This document shows, one piece after another, positions 34,610 to 48,149 of a stretch of 64,000 bases of DNA; the stretch's first letter is position 1, and the number at the start of each line of letters is the position of its first letter. The DNA is taken from NCBI GenBank assembly GCA_035578905.1, contig JAQJVL010000005.1:612347-676346 (forward strand). The letters run 5' to 3'. The position numbers and the translations under genes are program-made. The notes under the pieces were generated by a model. That model ran no database searches, was not told the DNA's origin, and was given only the letters and a program-made list of their open reading frames with translations. This stretch comes from Stictocephala bisonia. Lineage: Eukaryota > Arthropoda > Insecta > Hemiptera > Membracidae.

Positions 34610-35440
34610 GTGTTTGTATGAGGTTGTGCACTCAGTAATCATGCCTGAATCTGAGTGGGAAATGTTTTGGTGTACCATCTATAATTATGCCGGAATATGG
34701 TTTGGTGGAAAAGGGGAGGAGTGTTTTTGACCAGTTAATAATTGTGCCAGAATCTGATTTAGTACATGAGTGAGACATGTGTTAGGTGTGCCATCAGTAA
34801 TTATGCCGGAATATGGCTCAGTGTGAGAGTGGGTGGAGTGTTTTTGACCAGTTAATAATTGTGCCAGAATCTGATTTAGTACATGAGTGAGACATGTGTT
34901 AGGTGTGCCATCAGTAATTATGCCGGAATATGGCTCAGTGTGAGAGTGGGTGGAGTGTTTTTGACCAGTTAATAATTGTGCCAGAATCTGATTTAGTACG
35001 TGAGTGAGACATGTGTTAGGTGTGCCATCAGTAATTATGCCGGAATATGGGTCAGTGTGAGAGTGGGTGGAGTGTTTTTGACCAGTTAATAATTGTGCCA
35101 GAATCTGATTTAGTACGTGAGTGAGACATGTGTTAGGTGTGCCATCAGTAATTATGCCGGAATATGGGTCAGTGTGAGAGTGGGGGGAGTGTTTTTGACC
35201 AGTTAATAACTGTGCCAGAATCTGATTTAGTACGTGAGTGAGACATGTGTTAGGTGTGCCATCAGTAATTATGCCGGAATATGGGTCAGTGTGAGAGTGG
35301 GTGGAGTGTTTTTGACCAGTTAATAATTGTGCCAGAATCTGATTTAGTACGTGAGTGAGACATGTGTTAGGTGTGCCATCAGTAATTTTGCTGGAATATG
35401 GCTCAGTGTGAGAGTGGGGAGAGTGTTTTTGACCTGTAAA
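34610..35440. repeat. 117-bp tandem array
   Basis: The motif gtgccagaatctgatttagt recurs at 34744, 34861, 34978, 35095, 35212 and 35329, exactly 117 bp apart. The rest of the unit has 'gtgagtgagacatgtgttag', 'gccatcagtaattatgccgg' and 'gtgtttttgaccagttaata'. The edges and 35640-35930 carry diverged partial units. The open frame 35351-35542 comes from the last unit and is not a gene. Confidence 0.95.
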
Positions 35441-36455
35441 TATTTACACTCCTACCGTTATGTCCTGTGTTGTGTGGGCACCCTTGCGGGCGATGATCTT
35501 AACTATGAGGGACGTAAAAAAACTAAAAATCAAATAAGTTAGTTACAATAACAGAAGCATATTTTACTTAGTTTTACAGAATGTAATCAAAAGGATTACT
35601 ATTACAATTTTGAAAAAAAGGCACTAATAATCATGACAGAAACTGGGTTAGTTTGTGAGTGGGAGATGTGTCTATGTGCCATCAGTAATTATGCCGGAAT
35701 ACGTGGCGGCGTGTGAGTAGAAGGTGTGTTTGTGACCAGTTAATAATCATGCCAGAATGTGGGTTAGTATGTGAATGGGAGTTGAGATGGTATGCCATCT
35801 GTAAACATGTTGAGTATGGATTATCAAGTGATTTGGGATGTGTGTGAGTGGACCATCAGTAATCATGCTGGAATAAGTGGTGGTGATTGGTATTGTTGAG
35901 ACCTGTTAATGATCATTGTATCATACGTCATATTTTCTTAAAAGAAATATAGGAAACAGTAGTGCGTAGTAAACTCAGCTTAGGAGTAAATAAATTATTT
36001 GGTAAAAACATGAGAGATGTAAGAAAACTATAAATCAAGTAAGTTACTTATACTAATTGTAACATATATTATTAAGTTTTATAGAATGTAATGAAAAGGA
36101 TTTCTATTAGAGTTTTATAAAAGCCACTAATATTTTATTGTACGTTGCTTATAGTAACAAATCAACACCTTATATACAAGAACTGAAAAATCTTCATTTG
36201 ATAATTTTGAAAGTTCCCAAAAGTCATTATTACACTATATAGAAACATACTACTTCATATTTCCAGTAATATTTACATAACACAACGCCAGAAAATAAAC
36301 ACTGCGACATTACTACTAGACTGCACTAGCGAGACTGGCCTGTATGACATCTTTCAAATCAAAAGATTTTAGATTGTCACTCAGTCGTAGGGTACCAAAT
36401 AAAACATTAACCTCCAAAACTCTATGAAGTAACCTACAAACGGAATGTAGTTTGG
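35441..36455. other. Intron between two arrays, with decayed 117-bp units
   Basis: 35640-35930 contains three or so recognisable degraded units (gggttagtttgtgagtggga; catcagtaattatgccggaa). The remainder is plain AT-rich DNA. Confidence 0.6.
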
Positions 36456-36469
36456 TATGCGAGTGAAAG

Positions 36470-37562
36470 TATATGAACGGTAATTATGGCATGATGATGT
36501 TGGAAGTTGGATGAACTGTTGGTATTTATGTCAGCACTGTGTGAGTGGGAGGTGAGTTAGTGAGGCCTAAGTAGTCATGTTGCTGCAAGACGTTATCAAC
36601 ATGATATGTTAGGTAATTTATGGCATGATGATGTGACCCATGAGAAGTTGGATGAACTGTTGGTATTTATGTCAGCACTGTGTGAGTGGGAGGTGAGTTA
36701 ATGAGGCCTAAGTAGTCATGTTGCTGCAAGACGTTATCAACATGATATGTTAGGTAATTTATGGCATGATGATGTGACCCATGAGAAGTTGGATGAACTG
36801 TTGGTATTTATGTCAGCACTGTGTGAGTGGGAGGTGAGTTAGTGAGGCCTAAGTAGTCATGTTGCTGCAAGACGTTATCAACATGATATGTTAGGTAATT
36901 TATGGCATGATGATGTGACCCATGAGAAGTTGGATGAACTGTTGGTATTTATGTCAGCACTGTGTGAGTGGGAGGTGAGTTAATGAGGCCTAAGTAGTCA
37001 TGTTGCTGCAAGACGTTATCAACATGATATGTTAGGTAATTTATGTCAGCACTGTGTGAGTGGGAGGTGAGTTAGTGAGGCCTAAGTAGTCATGTTGCTG
37101 CAAGACGTTATCAACATGATATGTTAGGTAATTTATGGCATGATGATGTGACCCATGAGAAGTTGGATGAACTGTTGGTATTTATGTCAGCACTGTGTGA
37201 GTGGGAGGTGAGTTAGTGAGGCCTAAGTAGTCATGTTGCTGCAAGACGTTATCAACATGATATGTTAGGTAATTTATGGCATGATGATGTGACCCATGAG
37301 AAGTTGGATGAACTGTTGGTATTTATGTCAGCACTGTGTGAGTGGGAGGTGAGTTAGTGAGGCCTAAGTAGTCATGTTGCTGCAAGACGTTATCAACATG
37401 ATATGTTAGGTAATTTATGGCATGATGATGTGACCCATGAGAAGTTGGATGAACTGTTGGTATTTATGTCAGAACTGTGTGAGTGGGAGGTGAGTTAGTG
37501 AGGCCTAAGTAGTCATGTTGCTGCAAGACGTTATCAACATGATATGTTAGGTAATTTATGCC
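36470..37562. repeat. 141-bp tandem array, one unit with a 49-bp deletion
   Basis: The motif ttaggtaattta occurs at 36609, 36750, 36891, 37032, 37124, 37265, 37406 and 37547. All steps are 141 except 92 between 37032 and 37124, where 'tggcatgatgatgtgaccca' and the following bases up to 'tatttatg' are missing. Units are nearly identical. It ends at 'ccacatgacaagagtatg'. Confidence 0.95.
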
Positions 37563-39388
37563 ACATGACAAGAGTATGTGTAGGGTCACTGGGAGAGCCC
37601 GTTAAGTCATATGTCATTTTCGTAAAGTCGTTAGTTATGGAAGGTGGACAGCCTGTCAAGTCGTTAGTTACAGGGTAAGATCATTTTTTTCAAATGTTAT
37701 TATTTTTATAATAAAGAGTATTGGAACAGTAGAGGATTAAAATTAATAGCATATAATTTATTGTTTTGATAATGTCTTCCAACAATTATACATGTCCTTT
37801 GATATAGAAAGTAAGATGGCCTGACTCGACCAACTTGTCTATATACATTTACTTCAGAAGTATCTTGTAGATTACAGTGGAGTTATATGTGAGCTTAGGA
37901 GAAGCCATTGAATTTGTTATCATACACATATTTCCTTTTTACAATCATAACAGTAAATTGATAGTAAGACGTTAAGTAAAATTACATAAATAAGAACAAT
38001 TTTATTTAAATTGTTCTCTAATGACTTTTATATATTGACTATCGTTTTAAGTGCAAAATTTAAATAACTTATAATGTTCTATTATCAATAGACTAATGTA
38101 ATATTTTTGCTGATCTACTATTGTATGAGAAGAGATTTAATGATTCTGTCTCTAGACTTATTTTACAAGTTCAGCTAATTGTTTTGAAAAATGACAGTAC
38201 TTAAATTTAGATTACTTTTAATTATTGATGTTTTAATTTGGTAAGTCAATGTAACCTTTTAAGGAAGCTGCTATAAAATACAGTTTTTAGTGAAATATGT
38301 ATTGAAGTACTAATTACATAATTTTTTGTTTGAAAATTCAATCGGAAATAGAGATTACAATTAAGATTGAAGCACTATGACATTCCATAAGAATTATAAA
38401 TTGTAAGCTGTTTTGGGAACAAATCAGGATCGATACAGATGGAAAACCGTCTATGCGATAATTACCATTTACATAATATACAAACATAATATGAATTAAA
38501 ATATATATATATTACGTGATTATGACTCGGAATGTGTACTAAATCTATCTTGATGGTTGATAATCAGCTCAGAGTCTGCAGAGATCACCTTATTGAATTT
38601 TAAAAGGTGTAACTTTTTTAGTTACAGCGATGAGTGAGTCAGTGGTATTTGGCTTTTATAGGTATAGATGAAATGGCTACTGCAAATCTCACACATATTG
38701 GCACTGCAGTGTACTTGACTGATGAAGTCACTATTTGGGAGGTTAGTACAGTAACTGCCATCCTACTTACTAAATCTCAGGACATTTATGTACGTACCGG
38801 TACATGTATGGGCGGGTAGGTGGTGTCATTACATTGTATGAGTATGGTCAGGTGGGTGAGTGCTATATAATAAGTGAGTTATCTGTATAAGTTATAAGTA
38901 CTGAGAAGTATAATAGTGCATAACTGTACCACCGTTTGTATATGTGTGGGTTGGATGATGGGCTGTGAGAAATATTAAACAGGTCAGTAAAACATAAGAT
39001 ATGCTTTTGATTTTTGTCTTCTTATCATACCAAAAAAAGAAATGGTATGATAGAATTGACCCATAAATTTATCAAATTAAAGTACACTGGAAATTCCTTT
39101 TAGTACAACCTAAATCTGACTGTTTTAGCCATCTAAGATTAAAATTTTAAATACTCAGTAAAAATTAGTATAGACTAACTTTGTTATGAATAACATTTAA
39201 AGAGTAATTTTCTAATTCTGTGTATTGAAAATTATACCATAGATGGTAAATTATTTATTTATTATAGTTAAAAAATTTTCATGTACAAGAAAGAAGTCCA
39301 TGGCCAACTACGGAGGGAATTCAGAACAATCAACTCCGATGATGTCGCTATTAGATGTCTTAAACGTTATCATGTAATGATATTCAAT
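37563..39388. other. Intron, nothing identified
   Basis: AT-rich. The open frame at 38634-38819 (MSQWYLAFIGIDEM) has no recognisable family, and its flanks lack good splice sites. Confidence 0.5.
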
Positions 39389-39680
39389 GGGTGCAGTTCA
39401 CACCGAGTATTAATACGTTTGTGATGTCGCTGAAATATTAATACAGATTGGGAAAATACCTCGGCTAGCTACGAGTTGCGAGCTTCTTACAACGGGCGCA
39501 TGAGCAAAAGCCGATCTCGCCACTTTGTTTGTTGCCCTACTCTGCATAGTACCCTAATTAATTGCGAGCATCGTCTTTAACGTAGCTTTCGGTATGAACG
39601 AAGCACGAAAGACGTAGCCGAGGTGTTAATACAGCTGAAAACTTATTAATACTTTGGCTATTTTGGTGTGAAGAGACCTT
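39389..39680. mobile_element. Inverted-repeat element, unclassified
   Basis: The left end gggtgcagttcacaccgagt and the right end, whose complement is ggtctcttcacaccaaaa, share the TTCACACC block. Inner arms pair again: 'acctcggctagctacg' near 39460 with 'gacgtagccgaggtgt' near 39615, and 'gtattaatac' near both ends. The middle is GC-richer than the intron. No target duplication was certain. Confidence 0.5.
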
Positions 39681-40934
39681 TAGGGTGGTTGGCTGGGCCT
39701 GAATTTTCTTTTGAGGTCTTATTAAAATTATGCTAAAATAACAACATTTATGCCACTGAATACCCATATATTTTTACAAAAATAAACATCTCTGGAAACA
39801 GATTTTGGAGGTTATGTGCTTTTTTATTACTTACTCTAGCCATTTAGAGACACTGTCAGAAAATCTTCAATACATCTTGTTATAAGGAAATGAGTCATTA
39901 TCTAACCTTTTTGTAGTGATGAAATTAATAAACCCACAACCTCTTGAGTTTATGACTGTCCCACTCACCTATTTACACTCATCCAATCATATGTTAACTG
40001 GTTTTTTTTCCTATCAGGAATCTTTTATACATTGGGTGTTGGATTAACAAAATATGTTTATATTGAAAAAAAATGAGCAGAACATTTTTAGTTCTAGGTG
40101 TGTTTAATTTTCTTTGTTATTTCATGATGTATATAAGGAAACCTGATATGTTTAAACAAAAAAAATCTGAAATTGTTCGGTTTTATTTTCAATTCAAACA
40201 AAATACAGATCTGATTACCAAATCTCATCAATACTGGGTATAAAATGTGTCTTGTATTTAGTCAACCATGATTTATTCCTAAAATTTAATATAGTGAACA
40301 AAAGGTTAAGCTTTAAACTAATAAATACCTATGAAATATAGGTAATTTATTAACAGACTTTTAGCTGTCAATATTCACATTGTTGCTTAGTTAGAAACCA
40401 TGGATGACAATCAAGACCAAGGTTTTTGTTTCTACCAATTGATTCTCACTTCAGAACAGTGTTATGAATAAATTTATTTTAGGGTTAGGTATCTAGAAAT
40501 CTGTATATATGAATAATTGGTGTGTTAATTAATCTTTACAAAATAACTGCCATAATCTATCAAATGTATACGGTTGATTAGCTAGCTGAAAAATTACAAA
40601 CACTTCAAAGTCTAAACATACATAATTAAAAATAAAGCCATGATCTAGCTGCAAAACAAACAAAAACACCAAAAGCCAACCCATTTCCCAACAGATCAAA
40701 ACTCCAAATGACTGGCTGCAGATACTATTACAAAGGTTGTTTGTATGCTAGGTAAAAAAGAGGGCTCTTCAAAAGTGCTTTAGTGTTTTTGTTAACCCTT
40801 ACATAATTCATGTTTGTATATGCAAATTGTGTAAAATTTTGCACAATTGTAATTGAGTTTTTACAAACTATATAGTTTTTACTGTTTCTTCACCAACAAC
40901 ATATGAAAAATACCTTGAACTGCAGATCTAGGTA

Positions 40935-41400
40935 CATAGGGTAGAAAAAAATATGGAAATGCTTTCACAACATTATTTTTTTCTATAGATAATTTTGTAG
41001 CTTTCACAACATCAGTTTTTTCTATAGATAATTTTGTAATTTTTGATCAGAATAGTTTACTGAAAACCGTTTATTAGCAGAGAAATAATATTGTTCAAAT
41101 AACTTACTTTGAAATTCAAATTACCGCTATTCTTGAAAGGATAAACCTTTTGAAGTTTGGTTTGCGGCAATTAATTTCTCTTGAATAGACCTTTCATTTG
41201 ATACCAAACGCGACCTAGGCTTACGTTGAAGATTTTCGTTTAACTTGTCGTGGGCCGTCCTCCCCCTGTAAAGATGAATTGTCGCTAATGGTGACAAGAA
41301 GCATGTTTTTTGGAACCATCATCATATACAAGATTTTACTTTTACAAGTGAAGTCATACAGAAGTTATGAAAGCGTTTCCATATTTTTTTCCACCCTGTA
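40935..41400. mobile_element. MITE with about 33-bp TIRs, TA borders
   Basis: The left end catagggtagaaaaaaatat continues ggaaatgctttca; the complement of the right end is tacagggtggaaaaaaatat continuing ggaaacgctttca. TA lies at both borders (40933-40934, 41401-41402). Length 466 bp, non-coding, with a 39-bp direct duplication at 40961-41038. The TIR start recurs at about 16733. Confidence 0.8.
40961..41038. repeat. 39-bp direct duplication
   Basis: gctttcacaacatta (or atcag) followed by ttctatagataattttgta, twice in tandem with three differences. It lies inside the MITE next to its left end. Confidence 0.9.
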
Positions 41401-41939
41401 TATTCAGGTTGTTTCAGGAGGATTAGAACATTTTTTACAGGGTTATGGTGGACATTAAAAGAAGCAACAAAACTCAATAATGGTCTAAAAATTTGTATTC
41501 GTCCTTCTGTATCTGTTTTTTAGGAGTTTATTTTAGTTCAAATACAGATTTCAAACTTTGCATTATTATGGACCTATGTAGTCCCCTTCACAATACAAAA
41601 ATTGTTTGCATTACTTGCACATTTAAAAATGTCCAAATTTAACGAAAAACAGTAATTAAAAAAACAAAATTAAGTCAGTAAAAAGTTGCACTATTTTGGA
41701 TTAATGATACCAAGTTTTAAAAATCAGTTGAGAAACAAAAGTATAATGGCAGTTTTTATTGGTCAATGTCAAGATAATACACTCTCTTTTAGAACATGGG
41801 CCATCGTATTGCTGAATAGGCTTACATCAATTAAACAGAGACAATTATAACAACAATCTGTTTAATTTCTTATGCTTTGAACATAAACATACGTACATTT
41901 TAACAATTAATTAATCGAAAGAAAATTTTTTAAAATTTA

Positions 41940-42235
41940 AAAATACCTTACACTAAACATACTTTTGTGCTCTTTTTTATAAGTTTCAAACTATTTTTCT
42001 CAATTACTTTAAACTGTATATTGTTATATATGTACTGCATCATGAATTCATTCAATAGTTCCTCAGAGTATTGGACTTTTGTTTGTATACCTCTGATTTT
42101 ATCAAACCCATAGTCAAGAGATGTTAGGTATGGAGACCTTGGTGGCCAAGAAGTAGGTCCTCCCCGACCAATCCATTTTTTAGGAAAACTTCATCTAAAT
42201 ATGTATTTACTGCATCCCAGTTATCACAATGACAT
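41940..42235 (-). pseudogene. Mariner-like transposase C-terminal relic
   Basis: On the minus strand, after NWDAVNTYLDEVFLK, a one-base shift gives WIGRGGPTSWPPRSPYLTSL, then DKIRGIQTKVQYSEELLNEF. In the functional family this block reads SPD at the third catalytic acid; here it is SPY, so the residue is lost. It is probably a relic of the same kind of element as 30447-30815. The neighbouring 41403-41480 may include its terminal sequence. Confidence 0.7.
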
Positions 42236-43249
42236 ATATTTCTATAGAGAGAGTCGTAGGTCCAATGCAGAATGTAAATAAGACATCAATTTCTAGTTTC
42301 TCGTAATTTTATTGTCTCCTGTGAAATTATAAACAATTATCAATTTTAAGGACATTATTAGGCTCATGTCTCATAATGGGGATACATTCTTTATCAGTTA
42401 TTCTCTTTTATCAGTTAATCCCTAATTTAAGGGATTTCTGTACTAAGGCTGTAAAAAAGAGTATTTTTCACTGAAGAAAATAGAAATATGTTTAAATTTT
42501 TTTTAAATTAAAAACATCTTAATCTCTTCAGTTGTGTGTATAAAATACACATTTAAGAGTCTTAGTTATAAAAAATAAAATTTGTACTTTGAACGGTTTT
42601 GTTTTAATAATGTGTTTCACCACTTCATAAGGCCACAAGTTCCCTAGGTTGTTTAATTGAATGTTAACAAATTTAAAAAAATATTTTTCCTGTCTCAAGG
42701 GAAGGTACATTAACTATTTTGATTATAAAATTGGGAAATAATTAACTCACCAAAAATTGATTGCACCACCTTAATTTTGAGGATAGCATTAACAACAACA
42801 GGTCCTGTATTGGTATGATCCTAGACATGCAAAGTGACGCATGTGCCTATTTGCTAATTTAAACATTAATGTAATAATTTAGGCTTATATTAAATTCATG
42901 GGAATCATATATATGCTTTTTCACATATGTACGGTTTAACATTTTGAGATAATGTTTATTTGGCCAAAGTAGTTTCTCTTATAAAACTAATTTTATCTTC
43001 CTCTTTTGCATTATTGCATAAAACGTTAACTACCATATTAAGCTGTACTTATTTATATAATAGCGTTTATTGATATGTTTTGACATCATTAAAATTACAA
43101 AGAATTACGTCGAATTTAATTTAGGATTTGTTTGTCCTTTTTCTATAGACAGATTCTGTCTATCATATCTGTATATTGCACTTGTCTCCTATTGCAGTTA
43201 CTAAATTAGCTAACTACTAAAAGGCAATAGGTCACAAATTAACTGAATA

Positions 43250-43535
43250 GGAGGAGTAGGGCAAAAGCAAACTTGCCTTAGAAGATATGTCTACCAAACA
43301 CAAGTTCAATGTATAAGAAAAGTATAGCATACAAATTTTAAAATTGCCAATCCTTAATGATTATCTTTTGGTATAGAAGAAATGCCCTCCAGTGAGGCTT
43401 TATGCACCTGCTAGTGCATGGAAAATTTGCACCTTATTTTGTTTTGTATGTCTTATACTCGTTTGTTTTGTGTTGGTATGTAGTTAACCTATCTTCTCAG
43501 CCAAGTTTGCCGAGGCCCAATCTCTTTTGCCAAAT
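43250..43535. mobile_element. Fold-back element, related to 56798-57010
   Basis: The left arm 'gcaaacttgccttagaagat' continues atgtctaccaaacacaa; the complement of the right arm is gcaaacttggctgagaagat followed by aggttaactacataccaacacaa. The middle has a hairpin 'tgcacctgctagtgca' and 'tttgcacc'. Both arms and middle resemble the element at 56798. Confidence 0.6.
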
Positions 43536-43762
43536 AACAACAAGTTTGACACTATGAGATTATCATTCTTTACACAAACAAATGGTTCTAAAATCAATAT
43601 CTTATACTCATTATGGTTGACATGCTCAGTAGAGCTTGTGCTACAAGGCTTCTTCATATTCATATTTACTAATAATTACACAGTGAAAATATTGCCAATA
43701 TTAGTTTAGTAAGTTTCACAATGTTACATAATAAGTTCATATAGAGCTCATTTTTTGCAGTA

Positions 43763-43788
43763 TTTTTTTTTTTTTTTTTTTTTTTTTT
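43763..43788. repeat. Poly(T) run of 26
   Basis: Uninterrupted T run; on the minus strand a poly(A) run, possibly the tail of an unrecognised retroposed sequence. Confidence 0.9.
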
Positions 43789-46700
43789 ACTAATGAATAA
43801 TCATCAATAAAAGATTGTTACAACCTGTCTGTTATTAAAAATTCTAACATTTATTTTAGTGGCATATCCAGATAACTAGTCGGGAGTTTTTAAGCTAGCT
43901 CTAAATCTGTGAAAAGTGCACATGTATGCTTTAATATTAATTTCATGTGAAATTTGCTATTAAATTCATATTCAACCATGCAAGTGTACCTTTTATAGAT
44001 CTAGGTTAATAATTGACTATTTTAAATTGTTTATTTCTGAAAAAAAGTTAAAAGAAGTAAACTTTAACTTTTCTAATCTCTGTTTTGCAGCCTATCTATA
44101 TTTTTACAAACTTCTTGATTTTAAAAGTAATAAGATTTTTCCTTTAACAGTCCAATAATTAGAATCCCAATAGTCGGGTTTTGTTTCGTTTTCCCAAAAG
44201 GGAGTTTAATTTGCCCTTTCTTATCAACTTTTACTTAGTTTTCAAAATGAGAGTGTATGTTAATGAATTTATCATGTATTTACAATGGTATAGTTTATGT
44301 AGTTTTGTCATTCTCTTCTTCTAGTTAGTTCATATTCCTAGATTTTATTCAGCACATTAAAAAATAGCTTTTTATATATTTCCTGAAAACTGCTGAAACA
44401 AGTATTCTTTTATAATAAGAAAAATCTTAAAGTATTTGTCATTAAAAAAACCCCTTTAAAAGCTTATAATTAAATACCATATCCCAGTTATTTTATTTAA
44501 ACTTTTCCCATCCAACTACCCACCAAATATAAAAGAACTTTCCAGAAGAATGTGAAGAATATATTCATGGTATGTATTGCAAGGATTGCATAATGAGTTA
44601 TATTTTTTCTTTTACTTTTTATTGTACCTTGAATAAAATGTCATCACATTGTAGATATAGAACTTTTACTATATTGATCAAATTAAAATCAGTAAACAAC
44701 TTGACATTCATCATAAAGACTGGTTCTGATTCCACGTTAGCCTTTTTTAAAGCATGACGTAAAAGTTATTGTGATTGCTTTTAGCTTGTTGTTGTGCATC
44801 TTTATCACACTGTTATAAATTTCAGTTCTTTGTAATGAAGATTAAATAGAAATCATTTTATATTCTGAGTGCTTTTTTAAAACTTGGGAATGAACCTAGT
44901 TATAAACTCCATGTTGTTTAATTTGTCAATCAGGTTTACTATTTCTTACGTACATAATTTTGAATGTTTTCTGTAGCAATTTATTTAATGCAAAGCACAA
45001 TTACTTGGTGAATGTAAAAAATATCTGAACCCAGCTTAATTAATAGAATAGCTCTGAACACTATCTTTTGACATGAAATATTGTCAAATGTACACGTTTA
45101 AATTAAATTATTCTGTTTACAAGAGTAAGTTATGCATGGTAAAATATTAACTTTATTTTATCTTGTCAGTAGGATGAATGAATTTACAGAGCTCTATTGA
45201 AGAAACTTATCAATTTTCCCCAAGGAAGATGTCAAAAGGTTTATTTACCACCATTACTTATAATCTATAATAACAACAAGTTGTCAAAGTCCAGGTAACT
45301 TTGACAGGCATTTTACTTATAGAATATTTATAAAAACAGTTACGGACAACCTTTATTTATACAGGCATAGGTAATTAATTTCATTAAATAGTATTTTAAA
45401 ATGATAACATGCTCAGGTAAAATGTTCATGCTCCAGACTTACATTTATTTGAAAGACTGGATTTCTTATTTCTATACAGTTTTTGTTTATAATCTGAGCA
45501 AAAAATTATCCTTTTATTTAAAATAATATCTGTCCAAACTCTTCGTGATAAGACATCAAGTCCAGGTACAGTTGTATAAAACTGGAGGCTTCATAAGGAA
45601 ATAGGGTTTCAATGCCCATAAAGAATTATATCCATTTCCAGATTATTATGTTGATTATTTTTTTCTGGTTTAAATTAATAAAAAATAATGTTAAAACAAC
45701 TCAGTAGCGCTTGTTAAAACACTTAAGAAACCAGTCAAAAACAATGAATTAGAGAGATCTATGGAAGCCGGAGGATAGGCTAGTAAAGTCGTGTCACCTG
45801 CATCAGTACTAGTCTAGCAGTGGTGTTGGACCAATTGTTGTCTTTGGTAATAGCAAGTCAAATATGTGTAAAATTGAAAATTTAACCAATATTAAGTATA
45901 GTGGTAATTTGTTTTACATTTGCAGAAACCTGTAAATATTAAACGTGAACTCTGATGAAACACGTACATTATGAATGGTTGAATTATATGTAAGAAATCA
46001 TTATTATTTGTTTTGAGAAGGAAAACTAATGTTCATGATGGTAAATGATAGCTGTCTTCAGCCACATGTTTCTGTGACCATGTGCCGCTTTCACATAAGC
46101 AGACCTGCACACTCACTTAATGTACATCTTGACAGGCCCCTCCACCTACTTGTTGCAAAGGTGAATAGTTATGGATTATCAGACTTTTCCCTTCAGATAT
46201 CAAGGTCAATTTATTCATACATATATTACTGATAAGCATTGTTATCACAAATGTTGTGCGTGATAGGTCTCAAGGCTTTCAACTTGTATCCACAAAACAA
46301 AGAAGTTTGCATCCAGATTAATGTTTCTTATTCGGTTTAATGAAGGAGTCAATTATTTAAAGCCCATAGAAACTGTGTAGCTTTTACATTTTTGTCACAT
46401 ACACAACACAATTTGCTACCCCCTATTCACAATCAGTGGAAGTTTCGATGATAGCCACCATTTTAATTTCCTGTTTCTACAGCCATCAATTTGTGATTGA
46501 ATGTTCTTCAAACGACACCATCCAATTCATACTGAAGTGTGCAACACACTATTTACAATACTATTTTTGTCACTACTTCTACTCCTTTGCGCCCAGACAT
46601 GTTTGGTACTTACTTTCTACATAACCCTTGTATATATTAAGCAAATGTGTATCTGTGTCTGAAGCTATGCGTTAATGGTAAGATCGGGAGACGTATCCAT

Positions 46701-48149
46701 ACGCAGGCTCTTCTATTCTCTAAATCTTACACTTAATAATCCATCAGTTATCTTCTCCTGGTTACAAAATTTCTCTTAATTTGTTAATCAGCAACAAATT
46801 TTAAAAATACATCAAGTGAAAACGGTAATAATGATTGATTGTGGTTACTATATCAATAAAAGGCTGTTGAAATTTTAAATTGATTATAAAGAATATGTTT
46901 TGAGAATTGTATACATTTTTTACATTTTTTTAATTTATAATGATGTAATTTCACATAGTGTGATTTCATATAAATATAAAATTTGTTTCCATTTAATCAG
47001 TACAATCAACCACCACTAGGATGGTGTGGTTACTTGGTTCCTGCGGCTTAGGACAGAGGATTTCAGGGTCTAAATTCAGACCCCTCTGAGCTTTTTGAAT
47101 AAGTATATACAAAAATCTGAAAGACCATGTGAATTGATACACAAAGGTTCAAAATAAGTTTTTTTAAATTTTTTTAGGTTTTCCTTAAATATACATCCAA
47201 GAAAGAATGCATTGTCAAGCTTATGTTACAGAACTACCTATATAGAGTGGACTTTAAATAACTACAGTAACTAACCAATACGTTTATATTCTCTTGAAAA
47301 GTATTTGACTGAACTCTGCAGTGGTTAATGAACTTAACTCAAAACTAAACACAAAAACTACGTTAAACACAAATAGAAATGTCTACAAAATTAATATTAT
47401 TAGTTGTATTACTACGCTGTCAGACTTACAAACATTACGTATAAGGCACATATCACTGGAATCTGCCTGTGATTTTGGAGATGTGGGTGAGGTGGATTGA
47501 TTGAGTGACTAAAAGAGGTAAGTGTCCTGTATATGAGGATGTAAGTTAATGACCAAACTGGCTCTCGTGTTATTTCCAAGTTTCAAAAACAATATCAAAT
47601 CCCAAGAGAGACATTTACAAGGTCTGTCAAAGGAGCCTGAAGGTCACATGACATCACTGGCCGATCCCTCAGATTTAACCTTTGTTTGTCTGAGATTAGT
47701 ATCTGCAGTCCATTCAAAACTATGTGGTTTTGCTAGAGCAATAGTTTGTGATTTTTTATGTTAGCCATAATTTTATTATAACAAGGGTACAGTGATGAAT
47801 ATTTATTGCCGTTGTGGAGTGGTTTAAGAAGTTTAAAGTAAGGAGGAAACATATTAAAGATGACTAATTTCCAGAGTGACGAAATGATAACTAGAAATAA
47901 AAACTTTGTAAAAATTGGAGATTTAATCCAGGCAGAATGTTGATTTAATGTTCCTGTAGTTGCAGAGATTGTAAATCGACATAGAAAAATAATTTAAGCA
48001 TATTTTAAAACATTTAATATTCAGATGTCCTCACCCGACTATATGCCTTGCAAGGTTGTATATGCCCCAGCCATTGGTTGTCAGGTTGTACTTGGAGAAG
48101 CATGAGATCCTTGCATTGAAACAAAAGCTCGACTCAGCAGACCAACACA
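43789..48149. other. Intron, nothing identified
   Basis: AT-rich. Open frames at 46029-46232 and 47549-47764 have no recognised family. 47025-47095 looks faintly tRNA-like (a 'gggtctaaattcagaccc' stem) but lacks a box A. Confidence 0.5.

Noticed and set aside
35351..35542. 63-residue frame
   Set aside because: Lies in the last 117-bp repeat unit and its flank; not protein-like.
47025..47095. tRNA-like sequence with a 'gggtctaaattcagaccc' stem
   Set aside because: No box A, no cloverleaf that closes, no SINE body.
46029..47764. Open frames at 46029-46232 and 47549-47764
   Set aside because: Short, unrecognised, in an intron, with no good splice sites of matching phase.
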